This document shows positions 15,930 to 27,885 of a stretch of 64,000 nt of DNA, in pieces. Both the position numbers and the translations under genes were made by a program. The notes beneath the pieces are model-generated. The model was not told the origin of the DNA, ran no database searches, and saw only the letters and a list, made by a program, of their open reading frames with translations. The stretch's first letter is position 1, and each line of letters starts with the position of its first letter. The DNA comes from Asanoa ishikariensis. Lineage in GTDB: Bacteria > Actinomycetota > Actinomycetes > Mycobacteriales > Micromonosporaceae. The stretch covers positions 186,001 to 250,000 of the forward strand of contig NZ_FNQB01000005.1 of NCBI RefSeq assembly GCF_900107455.1. The letters are read 5' to 3'.

Positions 15930-16797
15930 GGAAGCCTTGCGGGAGCTGGTCCGGACCCGCGCGGAGGAACCGGAACGGCTGGCGGCCACGGCCGCGGCCC
16001 GACGGCGCCGCCCGCTGCTGGGTGACCGGGGCCGGCTGATGCTGATCGCCGCCGACCACCCCGCCCGCGGCAACCTCGCGGTCGGCAAGCGAAGCATGGC
16101 GATGGCCGACCGGATCGACCTGCTCGACCGCCTCCAGGTCGCGCTGTCCCGCCCCGGCGTCGACGGCGTGCTGGCCACCCCCGACGTGATCGAGGACCTG
16201 CTGCTGCTCGACGGGCTCGACGGCAAGGTGGTGATCGGCTCGATGAACCGCGGCGGGATACCTGGCACCGCGTTCGAGATCGACGACCGGTTCACCGCGT
16301 ACGACGCCGACGCGCTGGCCTCCGGGCACCTCGACGGCGGCAAGATGCTGCTGCGCATCGACCCGACCGACCGCGCCAGCGCCGACGTCCTGCAGGGCTG
16401 CGCCGAGGCGGTCAGCGCGCTGGCCGCGCACCGGCTGATGGCGATGGTCGAGCCCTTCTGGGTGCGCCGCGACGACGCCGGCAAGGCCGTCAACGACCTG
16501 TCGCCGGACGCGGTGATCAAGTCGATCGCGGTCGCGCAGGCGCTCGGCCGCACCTCCGCGTACACCTGGCTCAAGGTCCCGGTCGTCGCGGACATGGAGC
16601 GGGTCCTCGCCGCCAGCACGCTGCCGGCGCTGCTGCTCGGCGGCGACCCGGGAGAGGCACCGGACGAGACCTACGCCGCGTGGCAGAAGGCGCTACGGCT
16701 GCCGACCGTACGCGGGCTCGTGGTCGGCCGGACCCTGCTCTACCCACCGGACGACGACGTGGCGACCGCGGTGGACACGGCGGTGGGCCTGCTGTGA
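15922..16797 (+). CDS. Cgl0159-type (beta/alpha)8 protein, probable IolJ-like aldolase
   Basis: A 291-residue protein of the Cgl0159 family, predicted to be a DeoC/LacD-like barrel. It overlaps the end of iolC by eight bases. The same gene order (kinase, Cgl0159 protein) is known in corynebacterial inositol clusters. Visible segments include LMLIAADHPARGNLAVG near residues 39-55, GSMNRGGIPGTAFEIDDRFTAYDA near 107-130, and a likely Schiff-base lysine in WLKVPVVADMERV. No classic class II IolJ is present in the operon. I infer that it cleaves 5-dehydro-2-deoxygluconate 6-phosphate to malonate semialdehyde and a triose phosphate. Confidence 0.8.
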   Translation: MREEALRELVRTRAEEPERLAATAAARRRRPLLGDRGRLMLIAADHPARGNLAVGKRSMAMADRIDLLDRLQVALSRPGVDGVLATPDVIEDLLLLDGLDGKVVIGSMNRGGIPGTAFEIDDRFTAYDADALASGHLDGGKMLLRIDPTDRASADVLQGCAEAVSALAAHRLMAMVEPFWVRRDDAGKAVNDLSPDAVIKSIAVAQALGRTSAYTWLKVPVVADMERVLAASTLPALLLGGDPGEAPDETYAAWQKALRLPTVRGLVVGRTLLYPPDDDVATAVDTAVGLL

Positions 16798-17626
16798 GCG
16801 TGAGCTGGCACCGACCACGGTGCTCGGAGGTGGCCCCGGACGGCGACGGCTGGCGGCACACCGGTCTGCGGATCGTCACCCTCGCGCCCGGTGAGTCGAC
16901 GACCTGGCACACCGGCGGCACCGAGGTGGTCGTCGTGCCGTTGGCCGGAGCCGCCGAGGTGAGCTGCGCCGGTGTCGACCTGACCCTGCACGGCCGGCCG
17001 GACGTCTTCACCGCCGCCACCGACCTCTGCTACCTGCCTCCCGGCGAGCGGGCGACGATCGGCAGCGCGGCCGGCGGCCGGTTCGCGATCGCCTCCGCCG
17101 CAGCGGACCCCGGCCTGCCGGTGCGCTATCGGCCGGCAGCCGACGTCCCGGTCGAGGTGCGCGGCGCCGGGGTTTCCACGCGCCAGGTCAACAACCTCGC
17201 CGACGCGGTGACGTTCGAGTGCCGCAAGCTGATCGTGGTCGAGGTGCTCACCCCCGGCGGCAACTGGTCGAGCTACCCGCCGCACAAGCACGACGAGCAC
17301 CGGCCCGACGAGACCGAGCTCGAAGAGATCTACTACTTCGAGGTCGCCCGCGGCGGCCCCGGCTACCAGCGGGTCTACGGCAGCGCGCCGGACCGCCCGA
17401 TCGACGTGCTGGCCGAGGTGCGCACCGGCGACGTCGTGCTGGTGCCGCACGGCTGGCACGGCCCGTCGATGGCGGCGCCCGGCTACGACCTCTACTACTT
17501 GAACGTGATGGCCGGGCCGGGCGACCGGGCCTGGCGGTTCCGCGACGACCCCGCGCACGCCTGGATCCGCGACACCTGGGCCGACCAGCCGATCGACCCG
17601 CGCGTTCCGTTCTACGGGAGGCCAGC

Positions 17627-17630
<4 letters not shown>
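16794..17630 (+). CDS. iolB: 5-deoxy-glucuronate isomerase (IolB)
   Basis: A 278-residue bicupin that converts 5-deoxy-glucuronate to 5-dehydro-2-deoxygluconate. It starts at a GTG overlapping the previous stop (GTGA). The metal site is visible as PPHKHDE (near residues 163-169) with a following Glu in LEEIYYFE and a His in VPHGWHGP. The C-terminal VMAGPGDRAWRFRDDPAHAWI is characteristic of IolB. The stop overlaps the iolD start. Confidence 0.95.
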
Positions 17631-19468
<1,838 letters not shown>

Positions 19469-19479
19469 GGGGTTCTCTT

Positions 19480-20952
19480 TTGCGCACCATCGAGCACGTC
19501 ATCGGCGGCACCCGGCGCACGTCGGAGCGGACCCTGCCCGTGCACGACCCGGCGACCGGCGCCGAGACCGCGCGGGTGGCCGCGGCGACGGCCGCCGACG
19601 TCGACGACGCGGTCGCGGCCGCCGGCAAGGCGTTCGTGGAGTGGAGCGAGATCTCGCTCGCGCGCCGCAGTGCGGTCATGTTCGCCATGCGCGACCTGGT
19701 CGACCGGCACGCCGACGAGCTCGCCCGGCTGGTCACGGCCGAGCACGGCAAGACCCTCGAGGACGCCCGCGGCGAGGTGACCCGCGGCCGAGAGGTGATC
19801 GACTACGCCTGCGGCATCCCGTCGCTGCTCAAGGGCGCCTACACCGACCAGGCGTCGACCGGCGTCGACGCGTGGACGTTCCGGCAGCCGCTGGGCGTCT
19901 GCGCCGGCATCACACCGTTCAACTTCCCGGTGATGGTGCCGCTGTGGATGCACCCGCTGGCCATCGCGACCGGCAACACGTTCGTGCTCAAGCCCAGCGA
20001 GCGGGACCCGTCCGCGTCGGACCTGATCGCTTCCCTGTACGCCGACGCCGGCCTGCCCGACGGGGTGTTCAACGTGGTGCACGGCGACAAGGTGGCCGTC
20101 GACGCGCTGCTGGACCACCCCGACGTCGCCGCCGTCTCGTTCGTCGGCTCGACGCCGGTCGCCCGCTACGTGCACCAGCGGGCGGGCGCGGCCGGCAAGC
20201 GCGTGCAGGCGCTGGGCGGCGCCAAGAACCACGCGGTGGTGCTGCCGGACGCGGACCTCGACGACGCGGCGCGGCAGATCACCGGGGCCGCGTACGGGTC
20301 GGCGGGGCAGCGTTGCATGGCGATCTCGGCCGTGGTCGCCGTCGGTGCCGCCGCCGACCCGCTCGTGGAGCGGCTGGCCGCGCACGCCCGCGCGATCGTC
20401 GTCGGTCCGGGCGCTGACCCGGCCAGCCAGATGGGACCGGTCGTCACGGCCGCGGCCCGGGACCGCATTTTGTCCCTTGTGGACGCTTCTGACGCCGATC
20501 TGGTGGTAGACGGCCGCGACCTGGCCACTGGGGAAGGCTTCTTCATCGGGCCGTGCCTGTTCGACCACGTCGGCACCGACATGCCGGTCTACCAGGAGGA
20601 GATCTTCGGGCCGGTGCTGGTTGTCCTGCGGGTCGCCACCCTGGACGAGGCGATCGAGTTGCTGAACGCGAACCCGTACGGCAACGGTGCGGCCATCTTC
20701 ACCGACTCGGGTGCGGCCGCGCGGCGGTTCCAGCGGGCGGTGCGGGCCGGCATGGTCGGCGTCAACGTGCCGATCCCGGTGCCGATGGCCTACCACTCGT
20801 TCGGTGGCTGGAAGGACTCGCTGTTCGGCGACACCCACGTGCACGGCCCGGAAGGGGTGGCCTTCTACACCCGCGCCAAGGCGGTCACCTCGCGCTGGCC
20901 CGGCCCGGCGGTCGACGCCGCGCCGTCGATGCACTTCCCGACCGCTAGCTGA
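19480..20952 (+). CDS. mmsA: Methylmalonate/malonate-semialdehyde dehydrogenase (MmsA/IolA)
   Basis: A 490-residue acylating aldehyde dehydrogenase, the last inositol-pathway step, giving acetyl-CoA or propionyl-CoA. I choose TTG 19480 as start: GAGGGG lies seven bases before it and the protein then begins RTIEHVIGG, as MmsA proteins do. The alternative is GTG 19465, which overlaps the iolD stop. Family landmarks are GITPFNFPVMVPLWMHPLAI, the glycine-rich VGSTPVARYV, ALGGAKNHAVVLPDAD and the catalytic Cys in GQRCMA. PVPMAYHSFGGWKDSLFGD near the end is typical of MmsA. Its 3' end overlaps the convergent kinase gene by eight bases. Confidence 0.95.
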   Translation: MRTIEHVIGGTRRTSERTLPVHDPATGAETARVAAATAADVDDAVAAAGKAFVEWSEISLARRSAVMFAMRDLVDRHADELARLVTAEHGKTLEDARGEVTRGREVIDYACGIPSLLKGAYTDQASTGVDAWTFRQPLGVCAGITPFNFPVMVPLWMHPLAIATGNTFVLKPSERDPSASDLIASLYADAGLPDGVFNVVHGDKVAVDALLDHPDVAAVSFVGSTPVARYVHQRAGAAGKRVQALGGAKNHAVVLPDADLDDAARQITGAAYGSAGQRCMAISAVVAVGAAADPLVERLAAHARAIVVGPGADPASQMGPVVTAAARDRILSLVDASDADLVVDGRDLATGEGFFIGPCLFDHVGTDMPVYQEEIFGPVLVVLRVATLDEAIELLNANPYGNGAAIFTDSGAAARRFQRAVRAGMVGVNVPIPVPMAYHSFGGWKDSLFGDTHVHGPEGVAFYTRAKAVTSRWPGPAVDAAPSMHFPTAS

Positions 20953-22405
20953 CCCCCCGGTAGCTGCTGAGGACCAGCCGGAACAGGTCCTGGTCGCGCG
21001 GCCAGGCGGCGTCGTCGGTGAACCACGACAGCGCGTACGCCCGGCCGGGATCGGTGGTGACGGTGACGCGCCGCGCGTGCCGGCCGGACCAGGTGAACTC
21101 CCAGTCGGCACCGCCGGCGGCGGCCCGCACCGGGCCGATCCGCAGCCGCTCGTAGCCGGGCAACACGCGTAGCTCCGGTTCGGCGCGCAGCCAGTAGTCG
21201 GCGGGCTCCGGAGTAGGCGTGACCGTCGGGTCGACGGCCAGCGTCCTGGTGCCGATCTGGTCCCGGAAACACACCGCCGAGCCCGCCTGGAAGCGGGTCC
21301 AGGTGGCGGGCACGGCCACCGTGAACCCGGTCTCGTCGGTGTGCCAGCGCCAACCGGGCGGCAGCGCGAACGCGCCGGTGCCGCCGCCGGGGGAGGTGGC
21401 GCCGGGTTCCGGGCCGGCGTTCAGGCAGGCGTGCACGGCCGGCGGCCCCGGTGCCGGCTCGTCGGCCGGGAGGGCGACCGCGGCGGCGGTGCCCACCGAG
21501 GCCAGCGTCAGCGCGGCAGCGCCGGCCAGCACGACCCGCCAGCGATGCCGCAGGGCCAGCCCACGGGCCGCCCGGACCACGCGCCGGCCCGGCCCGGGCT
21601 CCGGCGGCTCGCCGTCCGCGACGGCCTCGAGCAACTGCCGGATCCGGGCGGCGTCCGGCCGGCGGCCCGGGTCGCGATCCAACAGGCGCAGGATCACCGG
21701 GGCGAGCGGCCCGGCTCGGCGCAGCGGGTCGGGTGGTCCGGCGGCGAGCGCGGTCAGCGTGGCGACCACGCTCGGCCGGTGGTAGGGCGCGACGCCTTCC
21801 ACGAGCGCGTAGAGCGTGGCGCCCAGCGACCACAGGTCGCATGCCACGGTGGACGCACCGGTGCGGGCGAACTCCGGCGCGACGAAGTCCGGCGACCCGA
21901 GCACCTGCCGCGGGATGGTGACCCCGCCCTCGGCGGCGACCGCGAGCCCGAAGTCGGTGAGCACCACCCGTCCGTCGTCGGCCAGCAGGACGTTCTGCGG
22001 CTTCACGTCACGGTGCAGGATGCCGGCCCGGTGCGCCGCGTCGAGGGCGGACAGGAGCTCCAGCCCGATCCGGGCGGTCTCCTCCGGATCGAACGGACCG
22101 CGGTCGGCGACCACCTCGTGCAGGGAGCGGCCCGGCACGTACTCCATGACGATCCACGATCTGTCCGTCTGGAGCACGTCGAGGATCGCGACCACGTTGG
22201 GGTGCCGCAACCGCGAGGCGGCGCGCGCCTCACGCAGGGTCTGCTGCCAGCGGTCGGCGCCGAGCCACGGCTGTGCCAGCACCTCTTTGACCGCGACGGC
22301 CCGGCCGAGGACCGGGTCGTGCGCGCGCCAGACCCGTCCCATGCCGCCGGTGCCGATGACCTCGTCGAGGACATAACGGCCGGCAAGCACGGTTTCGGCG
22401 GTCAC
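20945..22405 (-). CDS. Receptor-type Ser/Thr protein kinase
   Basis: A 486-residue Hanks-type kinase starting at GTG 22405. The kinase domain covers residues about 11-260: G-loop GTGGMGRVW (18-26), ATP lysine VAVKEV (Lys40), catalytic HRDVKPQN (131-138), DFG at 151-153, and SPDFVAPE closing the activation segment. A juxtamembrane stretch leads to one membrane helix (VVLAGAAALTLASVGTAAAV, about 291-310) and an extracellular domain of roughly 170 residues without PASTA repeats. The extracellular part may sense a ligand, but I recognise no fold. The frame is open far upstream but only antisense to the neighbouring gene. Substrates are unknown. Confidence 0.93.
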   Translation of the reverse strand: MTAETVLAGRYVLDEVIGTGGMGRVWRAHDPVLGRAVAVKEVLAQPWLGADRWQQTLREARAASRLRHPNVVAILDVLQTDRSWIVMEYVPGRSLHEVVADRGPFDPEETARIGLELLSALDAAHRAGILHRDVKPQNVLLADDGRVVLTDFGLAVAAEGGVTIPRQVLGSPDFVAPEFARTGASTVACDLWSLGATLYALVEGVAPYHRPSVVATLTALAAGPPDPLRRAGPLAPVILRLLDRDPGRRPDAARIRQLLEAVADGEPPEPGPGRRVVRAARGLALRHRWRVVLAGAAALTLASVGTAAAVALPADEPAPGPPAVHACLNAGPEPGATSPGGGTGAFALPPGWRWHTDETGFTVAVPATWTRFQAGSAVCFRDQIGTRTLAVDPTVTPTPEPADYWLRAEPELRVLPGYERLRIGPVRAAAGGADWEFTWSGRHARRVTVTTDPGRAYALSWFTDDAAWPRDQDLFRLVLSSYRGVS

Positions 22406-22498
22406 ATCAGTGCTTCGAGGCCGAAGCCGCCGAGGATTGGCCGCCGGCGAAGATTCTTTCGGTGGAATCGGGGGACACCGCCGCGGCGGCCGGACCGA

Positions 22499-22510
22499 TA
22501 CGGTCGGTGC
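22499..22510 (+). promoter_or_regulatory. Probable leaderless -10 element for the GT-C gene
   Basis: TACGGT (22499-22504) lies exactly six bases before the GTG at 22511 and no Shine-Dalgarno is present. This is the same spacing as at other starts in the window. Confidence 0.4.
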
Positions 22511-23956
22511 GTGGACGAACCGGGGGAACGGCCGGCAGTGTCCTGGGGTCCGGTCGGCGCGGTGGCCGTGCTGCTGGGTGTCCTGGTCGCGGCCAACAGC
22601 AACCGTTACGGCTACCACCGCGACGAGCTCTACTTCCGCCTGCTGGGTGAGCATCCGGCCTGGGGCTACGTCGACCAGCCACCGTTGACCCCGCTGCTCG
22701 CGCGGGCGACGACCGAGGTCTTCGGCGACCACCTGTGGGCGCTGCGGGTCCCCGGGTCGCTGGCCATCATGGCGACCGCCGTCCTGACCGCGCTGCTGGC
22801 CCGCGAGCTCGGCGGCCGCACCGGAGCGCAGGTGCTGGCGGCGCTGGGCGCGGCCGGCACGTTCCCGCTGGTCTTCGGTCACGTCCTGCTGACCGCGACG
22901 GTCGACCTGGTGGTCGTGGCGGCGGTGCTGCTGTTCGTGGTGCGGGCCCTGCGCGGCGACCCCCGTTGGTGGCTGGCGGCGGGCCTGGGCGTCGGAGTCG
23001 GGCTCTACAACAAGCACCTCGTGCTGCTGACGTTGGTCGCGATCGGCGTCTCGCTGGTCGCGGTCGGTCCGCGCCGGGTGCTCGCGTCGCGCTGGCTCTG
23101 GGCGGGCGTCGCCGTCGCCCTGGTGGTCGGCTCCCCGAACGTGATCTACCAGATCACCCACGGCTGGCCGCAGCTCGAGATGGCCGGCGCGATCCGCGAG
23201 GACAAGGGCGCCGAGTCGCGCACCCTGTTCGCGCCGTTGCAGCTCGTGCTGCTCGGCATCCTGTTCGTGCCGGTGTGGGTGGCCGGCATCGTGCGGCTGT
23301 GGCGCACGCCCGCGCTGCGCGCGCTGGCGCTGGCGTACCCGGTGCTCTGCGCGCTGGTGCTGGTGACCGGCGGGCAGCCCTACTACACGCTGGGTCTGGT
23401 GCTGGCGCTGTTCGCGGCGGGTTGCCCGACGGCGGTGCGGTGGCCCCGTTGGCTGCTCGGAGTCGGGGCACCGCTCAACGTGGCGGTGTCGGCGGTGTTC
23501 GCGCTGGCGCTGCTGCCGGTGTCGGTGCTGGCGAAGACCCCGATCGCCGACGTCAACCAGGGCACGAGCGACCAGATCGGCTGGCCGGTCTACGTCGAGC
23601 AGATCGCCTCGGTCTACGACTCGCTCCCGCCCGCGGACCGGTCCCGCACGGTGATCCTGACCGCCAACTACGGCGAGGCGGGCGCGCTGGACCGTTACGG
23701 TGTCGGCCTGCCGGCTGTCTACAGCGGACACAACGAGCTGTGGTATCGAGGCGGTCCGCCGGCCGACGCGACCGTGGTGGTCGCGGTCGGCTTCGGTGCC
23801 CCGCTAGGCGCGTTGTTCGGCTCGTGCCAGGTGGCCCACGACCTCGACAACGGCGTCGACATCCCCAACGAGGAGCAGGACAACGACGTCCGGGTCTGTC
23901 GCGACCCGGTCAGCCCATGGACCGTTCTCTGGCCGCGCCTCCAGCACTATTCCTAG
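22511..23956 (+). CDS. GT-C membrane glycosyltransferase (family 39/83-like)
   Basis: A 481-residue polytopic membrane protein with about 10-12 helices. The first periplasmic loop carries the acidic motif [27 protein letters not shown] (residues about 36-62), which is the lipid-sugar catalytic signature of the PMT/ArnT-like superfamily. The C-terminal 110 residues are soluble and include a segment [18 protein letters not shown]. It would transfer a sugar from a polyprenyl-phosphate donor to an acceptor outside the membrane. Donor and acceptor are unknown. The GTG start is probably leaderless. The stop overlaps the convergent ATPase gene by four bases. Confidence 0.85.
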   Translation: MDEPGERPAVSWGPVGAVAVLLGVLVAANSNRYGYHRDELYFRLLGEHPAWGYVDQPPLTPLLARATTEVFGDHLWALRVPGSLAIMATAVLTALLARELGGRTGAQVLAALGAAGTFPLVFGHVLLTATVDLVVVAAVLLFVVRALRGDPRWWLAAGLGVGVGLYNKHLVLLTLVAIGVSLVAVGPRRVLASRWLWAGVAVALVVGSPNVIYQITHGWPQLEMAGAIREDKGAESRTLFAPLQLVLLGILFVPVWVAGIVRLWRTPALRALALAYPVLCALVLVTGGQPYYTLGLVLALFAAGCPTAVRWPRWLLGVGAPLNVAVSAVFALALLPVSVLAKTPIADVNQGTSDQIGWPVYVEQIASVYDSLPPADRSRTVILTANYGEAGALDRYGVGLPAVYSGHNELWYRGGPPADATVVVAVGFGAPLGALFGSCQVAHDLDNGVDIPNEEQDNDVRVCRDPVSPWTVLWPRLQHYS

Positions 23957-25140
23957 CGGATCGCGTCCCCGGTCGTCGGGTCGAAGAAGTGCATCCGCTC
24001 CGTGTCGACGACGACCTCCACCTCGTCGCCGGCGCGGACCCGGGAGCGGGGGGCGAACGAGGCGACGAACTTGGTCGCGTCGTGCTTCGGTGCCTCCTCG
24101 GCGTGCGCGTCCTTGTCCAGCAGCTTGGTGTCCTCGGTGACCACGCGGGGAGCGTCGAGCAGGAAGTGCACCATGATCTGCGAGCCGAGGGCCTCGATCA
24201 GGCTGACCGTCGCCCGCAGCCGGCTCCGCTCGTCGGCGCCGCGCACGAGCCGGGCGTCCTCCATGTCCTCGCTGCGGATGCCGACCGCTACCTGCCGGCC
24301 GGCGTACGCGTCGAGCCCCGGCCGCTCGGACCTGGCCGCCGCGGGCAGTGGCAGCCGGGACCGGCCCAGCACCACGACCAGGTCGTCGCCGTCGCGCTCG
24401 ACCTGGGCCAGCGCCATGTTCATCGGCGGTGACCCGATGAAGCCGGCGACGAAGATGTTGTCGGGGTTGTCGTAGAGGAACTGCGGGTTGCCGACCTGTT
24501 GCAGCACGCCGGCCTTCATCAGGGCGACCCGGTCGCCCATCGTCATCGCCTCGGTCTGGTCGTGGGTGACGTAGATGGTGGTGACGTTGAGGTCGTGCTG
24601 CACCTGGGCGATCTCGGCCCGCATCTGCACGCGCAGCTTGGCGTCCAGGTTGGACAGCGGCTCGTCCATCAGGAACACCTGTGGCTCGCGGACGATCGCC
24701 CGGCCCATCGCCACGCGCTGCCGCTGGCCGCCGGAGAGCTGCTTGGGCCGCCGGTCGAGCAGCGCGCCGAGCTCCAGCATCTCGGCGGCCTTCTTGACCC
24801 GACGGTCGATCTCGGCCTTCTCCATCCGCCGGATCTTCAGCCCGTACGAGATGTTGTCGGCGACCGTCATGTGCGGGTAGAGCGCGTACGACTGGAACAC
24901 CATCGCGATGTCGCGGTCGCGCGGCGAGAGGGTGTTGACCACCCGGTCGCCGATCTTCAGCGTCCCGCTGGTGATGTCCTCGAGCCCGGCCACCATCCGC
25001 AGCGCCGTGCTCTTGCCGCAGCCGGACGGGCCGACCAGGACGAGGAACTCGCCGTCGGCGATGTCCAGGTCGAGATCCTTGACGGCGTGGAACCCGTTCT
25101 CGTACTGCTTGTTGACCCGATCGAGGATGACCTCGGCCAT
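23953..25140 (-). CDS. ugpC: Sugar ABC transporter ATPase, MsmK/UgpC type
   Basis: A 395-residue ATP-binding subunit. Walker A is GPSGCGKST (near residues 37-45), the ABC signature is LSGGQRQR, Walker B is VFLMDEP, and the switch His is in YVTHDQ. A C-terminal TOBE/MalK-type regulatory domain follows ([13 protein letters not shown] onward). The ATG at 25140 has GGAGG about six bases upstream; the 16 codons before it are not needed. As the last gene of the maltodextrin operon it should energise the MalF/MalG permease. ATPases of this type often serve several sugar importers, so it may be shared. Confidence 0.93.
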   Translation of the reverse strand: MAEVILDRVNKQYENGFHAVKDLDLDIADGEFLVLVGPSGCGKSTALRMVAGLEDITSGTLKIGDRVVNTLSPRDRDIAMVFQSYALYPHMTVADNISYGLKIRRMEKAEIDRRVKKAAEMLELGALLDRRPKQLSGGQRQRVAMGRAIVREPQVFLMDEPLSNLDAKLRVQMRAEIAQVQHDLNVTTIYVTHDQTEAMTMGDRVALMKAGVLQQVGNPQFLYDNPDNIFVAGFIGSPPMNMALAQVERDGDDLVVVLGRSRLPLPAAARSERPGLDAYAGRQVAVGIRSEDMEDARLVRGADERSRLRATVSLIEALGSQIMVHFLLDAPRVVTEDTKLLDKDAHAEEAPKHDATKFVASFAPRSRVRAGDEVEVVVDTERMHFFDPTTGDAIR

Positions 25141-25153
25141 CACGGACCTCCGT

Positions 25154-26977
25154 TCAGAGCTGCCAGACCTGGAATGTGGGCCCGTCACCGGGCAGCGTCA
25201 CGTGGTTGTCGACGGCGGCCCGCAACGGGGGCGCGCCGCCGTAGCGGTTGGCCGCCTCGCCGTGCAGCCCGAGCTGCCGGCCGAGCAGCCGCACCGGGGC
25301 GTGCGGGGACCGTGCGGCGAGCACGAGCAGCCGGCCCGCCGCGCTCTCGCGCAGGAACACCAGCACGTCGCCGTGGGCGTGCACCCAGCGCAGGCCACCG
25401 CGGCGCAGCGGTTCGGCGTCCCGCCGCAGCGCCGCGAGCCGGGCGTACACGTCGAACGTGCGGCGGTCCCAGCGCTCCGGCCGGTCCCAGGGAAACGGGC
25501 GCCGGGCGTCCTCGCCGTTGGTGCCCGTCAGGCCGATCTCGTCGCCGGCGTAGACCATCGGCACGCCCGGCATCGTGAACATCAGCCCGGCCGCGACCTC
25601 GACCAGCGCGGCGTCGCCCGTGATGGTGCGGATCCGGGCGGTGTCGTGCGAGCCGACCAGTGACCACGAGGCGGCCATCGCGTGCCACGGCACGCCGGCG
25701 CGGAAGGCCCGCACGGTGGCCAGCAGCGCCTCGGCCGGTCCGCGGGTCGGGGCGACCGGCTTGCCCGACAGGGTCAGCCCGGCGGCGGGGTCGCGCAGCC
25801 AGGTCCACACCGGGTTGCTGAAGCCGGCGTAGTTCATCGTGCCGTGCCAGTCGCCGCGGCGCAGGTCGGCGGTGGCGTCGTGGCAGTGCTCGGCGATCAG
25901 CAGCCCGCCCGGCCTCGCCTCGTCGACCGTGCGGCGCAGCGCGGCGGCGACCTCGGCGTTGCGGTCGTCGGTGCGGTAGCGGCCCGTCATGTTGGCGACG
26001 TCGACCCGCCACCCGTCGAGCTCGAACGGCGGGCGCAGCCAGCGTGCGGCGGCCGACGCCGGCCCCTGGACCAGCCGGCGGCGCAGCTCGACGGAGGCGT
26101 ACCGCAGCTTGGGCAGGGATCCGTGGCCGAGCCAGCCGACCACCTCGCCGGCGGGGGTGAGGTAGAAGAACTGGCGTTCGAGGCTGGCCGGGTCGGCGAG
26201 CGCGGTCCGGAACCAGGGGTGCGTCGACCCGCAGTGGTTGGTGGTGAGGTCGCCGAGGATCCGCCAGCCCCGGGCGTGCACCTCCTGCGCCAGCCGGGCC
26301 AGCGCCTTGTCGCCGCCCAGGTGCGGGTCGACCTCGTCGAACGAGGAGGCGTTGTAGCGGTGGTTGGACGGTGCGGGGAAGAACGGTGTCAGGTAGACGG
26401 TGTCGGCGCCGACGGCCCCGATGTGGTCGAGCTTGTCGGTGACACCGTCGAGGTCGCCGCCGTACCACTGCGCGGGGGTGGATGGTCCGGTGTGGACGAC
26501 CGGATCGTCCCAGCCCGCCGGCTCGGCCCAAGGTGGCGGCTCGCGATCGTGGCCGGACCGGGCGAACCGGTCGGGGAAGATCTGGTAGACGATCGCGTCC
26601 CGGGCCCAGTCGGCGGCGGGCGGCGCGGTGGTCAGCAGGAAGTCGTCGGCGTCGGTCACGTCGTGGTGGTGGGTGCCGGAGCCGTTGAGCCAGCGGTAGC
26701 CGGGGTCGGCGCCGCCGCCGAGCAGGAAGCGGTAGCCGGTGAGCGGGTTGTGCATCGGGATGTCGCAGCGCCACCACGTCTCGGCCGCGGTGGTGCGGTC
26801 GATCCGACCGGCGACGAACATGGGCTCGGCGTCGGCGGTCGCGCGCGCCCACACCCCACCGGTGCCGTGGCCGTGCGGCACCCGGACGAAGACCGGCACG
26901 GTGTCGCCGAGCCGCGGTGCCTCGACCGGCACGTGCCAGGCGGCGCCGTCGTGGTGAGGCTCGGCGAGCAGGCTCAT
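25154..26977 (-). CDS. GH13 alpha-glucanase, cyclomaltodextrinase/neopullulanase-like
   Basis: A 607-residue glycoside hydrolase family 13 enzyme without a signal peptide, so cytosolic. Residues 1-115 form an N-terminal beta domain of the CBM34 type. The catalytic barrel shows all four conserved regions: DLTTNH (243-248), GWRVDVAN with nucleophile Asp326, IAEH with acid/base Glu363, and VGSHDTARI with Asp445. A C-terminal beta domain ends the protein. It sits between malG and the ATPase gene, with an ATGA overlap to malG, so it should hydrolyse imported maltodextrins or cyclodextrins. Exact specificity within the subgroup is uncertain. Confidence 0.9.
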   Translation of the reverse strand: MSLLAEPHHDGAAWHVPVEAPRLGDTVPVFVRVPHGHGTGGVWARATADAEPMFVAGRIDRTTAAETWWRCDIPMHNPLTGYRFLLGGGADPGYRWLNGSGTHHHDVTDADDFLLTTAPPAADWARDAIVYQIFPDRFARSGHDREPPPWAEPAGWDDPVVHTGPSTPAQWYGGDLDGVTDKLDHIGAVGADTVYLTPFFPAPSNHRYNASSFDEVDPHLGGDKALARLAQEVHARGWRILGDLTTNHCGSTHPWFRTALADPASLERQFFYLTPAGEVVGWLGHGSLPKLRYASVELRRRLVQGPASAAARWLRPPFELDGWRVDVANMTGRYRTDDRNAEVAAALRRTVDEARPGGLLIAEHCHDATADLRRGDWHGTMNYAGFSNPVWTWLRDPAAGLTLSGKPVAPTRGPAEALLATVRAFRAGVPWHAMAASWSLVGSHDTARIRTITGDAALVEVAAGLMFTMPGVPMVYAGDEIGLTGTNGEDARRPFPWDRPERWDRRTFDVYARLAALRRDAEPLRRGGLRWVHAHGDVLVFLRESAAGRLLVLAARSPHAPVRLLGRQLGLHGEAANRYGGAPPLRAAVDNHVTLPGDGPTFQVWQL

Positions 26978-27885
26978 CCCTTCACCGCACCCGCGGTGAG
27001 TCCGCCGACGATGTAGCGCTGGAGGAACTGGAACAACGCCACCGTGGGCACGGCGAGCACCAGCGCGCCGGCGGCGAAGACGCCGAAGTTGTTGTTGCGC
27101 TCCTCGGAGACCAACCCGTAGAGCCCGACGGCCGCGGTCTTCGCGTCGTCGTCGGTGAGGAAGACGCTGGCGATCAGGAACTCGTTGACGGCGCTGATGA
27201 AGCCGAGCAGGCCGGTGACGGCGAGGATCGGCGTCACGAGCGGCAGGATCAGGCCGAAGAACACCTGCGCGTGGGTGGCGCCGTCGACCTTGGCCGACTC
27301 GTCGAGGTCCTTCGGGATGGTGTCGAAGAAGCCCTTCATCAACCAGGTGTTGGTCCCCAGCGCGCCGCCGAGGTAGAGCAGCAGCAGCCCGGTGCGGGTG
27401 TTGAAGCCGACCGCCGGCCACAGGTCGCTGACGTACGCGAACATGATGTAGAGGGCGACGATGAGCAGGAACTGCGGGAACATCTGCACGAGCAGGATGC
27501 CGAGCAGGCCGGCGCGGCGGCCGCGGAACCGGTAGCGGCTGAACGCGAACGCCGCGCAGGCCGAGACGAACATCGACAGCGCGGCCGCGAGCAGCCCGAT
27601 CACCATGCTGTTGAGGAACCACGTCGGGAACGCGGTGTCGACGAACAGCTTGCGGAAGTTCTCGAAGCTCGCGCCGGTCGGCACCAGCTCCGAGGAGCTG
27701 AGCGTGCCCAGCGGGTTGACCGCCGCCGAGACCACGAACAGGATCGGGAACAGCGAGAACGCCAGTGCCAGCAGGCCGACCAGGTGCCGCCAGCCGACCT
27801 GGCGGAACCAGCCGCCCTGGGCGCCGCCGAGCCGGACGACGGTCTCGTCGCCGGTAGTCGCCGGGAGGGTGTCGGTGGCAGCCAT
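26974..27885 (-). CDS. malG: Maltodextrin ABC permease MalG-like
   Basis: A 303-residue carbohydrate permease of normal length. It has six predicted helices; the first is LLALAFSLFPILFVVSAAV. The EAA loop is KDLDESAKVDGATHAQVFFGLILP in the second half. The C-terminus ([17 protein letters not shown]) is the strongly conserved MalG tail. Its start is coupled to the malF stop (TGATG) and its stop overlaps the GH13 start. Confidence 0.93.
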   Translation of the reverse strand: MAATDTLPATTGDETVVRLGGAQGGWFRQVGWRHLVGLLALAFSLFPILFVVSAAVNPLGTLSSSELVPTGASFENFRKLFVDTAFPTWFLNSMVIGLLAAALSMFVSACAAFAFSRYRFRGRRAGLLGILLVQMFPQFLLIVALYIMFAYVSDLWPAVGFNTRTGLLLLYLGGALGTNTWLMKGFFDTIPKDLDESAKVDGATHAQVFFGLILPLVTPILAVTGLLGFISAVNEFLIASVFLTDDDAKTAAVGLYGLVSEERNNNFGVFAAGALVLAVPTVALFQFLQRYIVGGLTAGAVKG

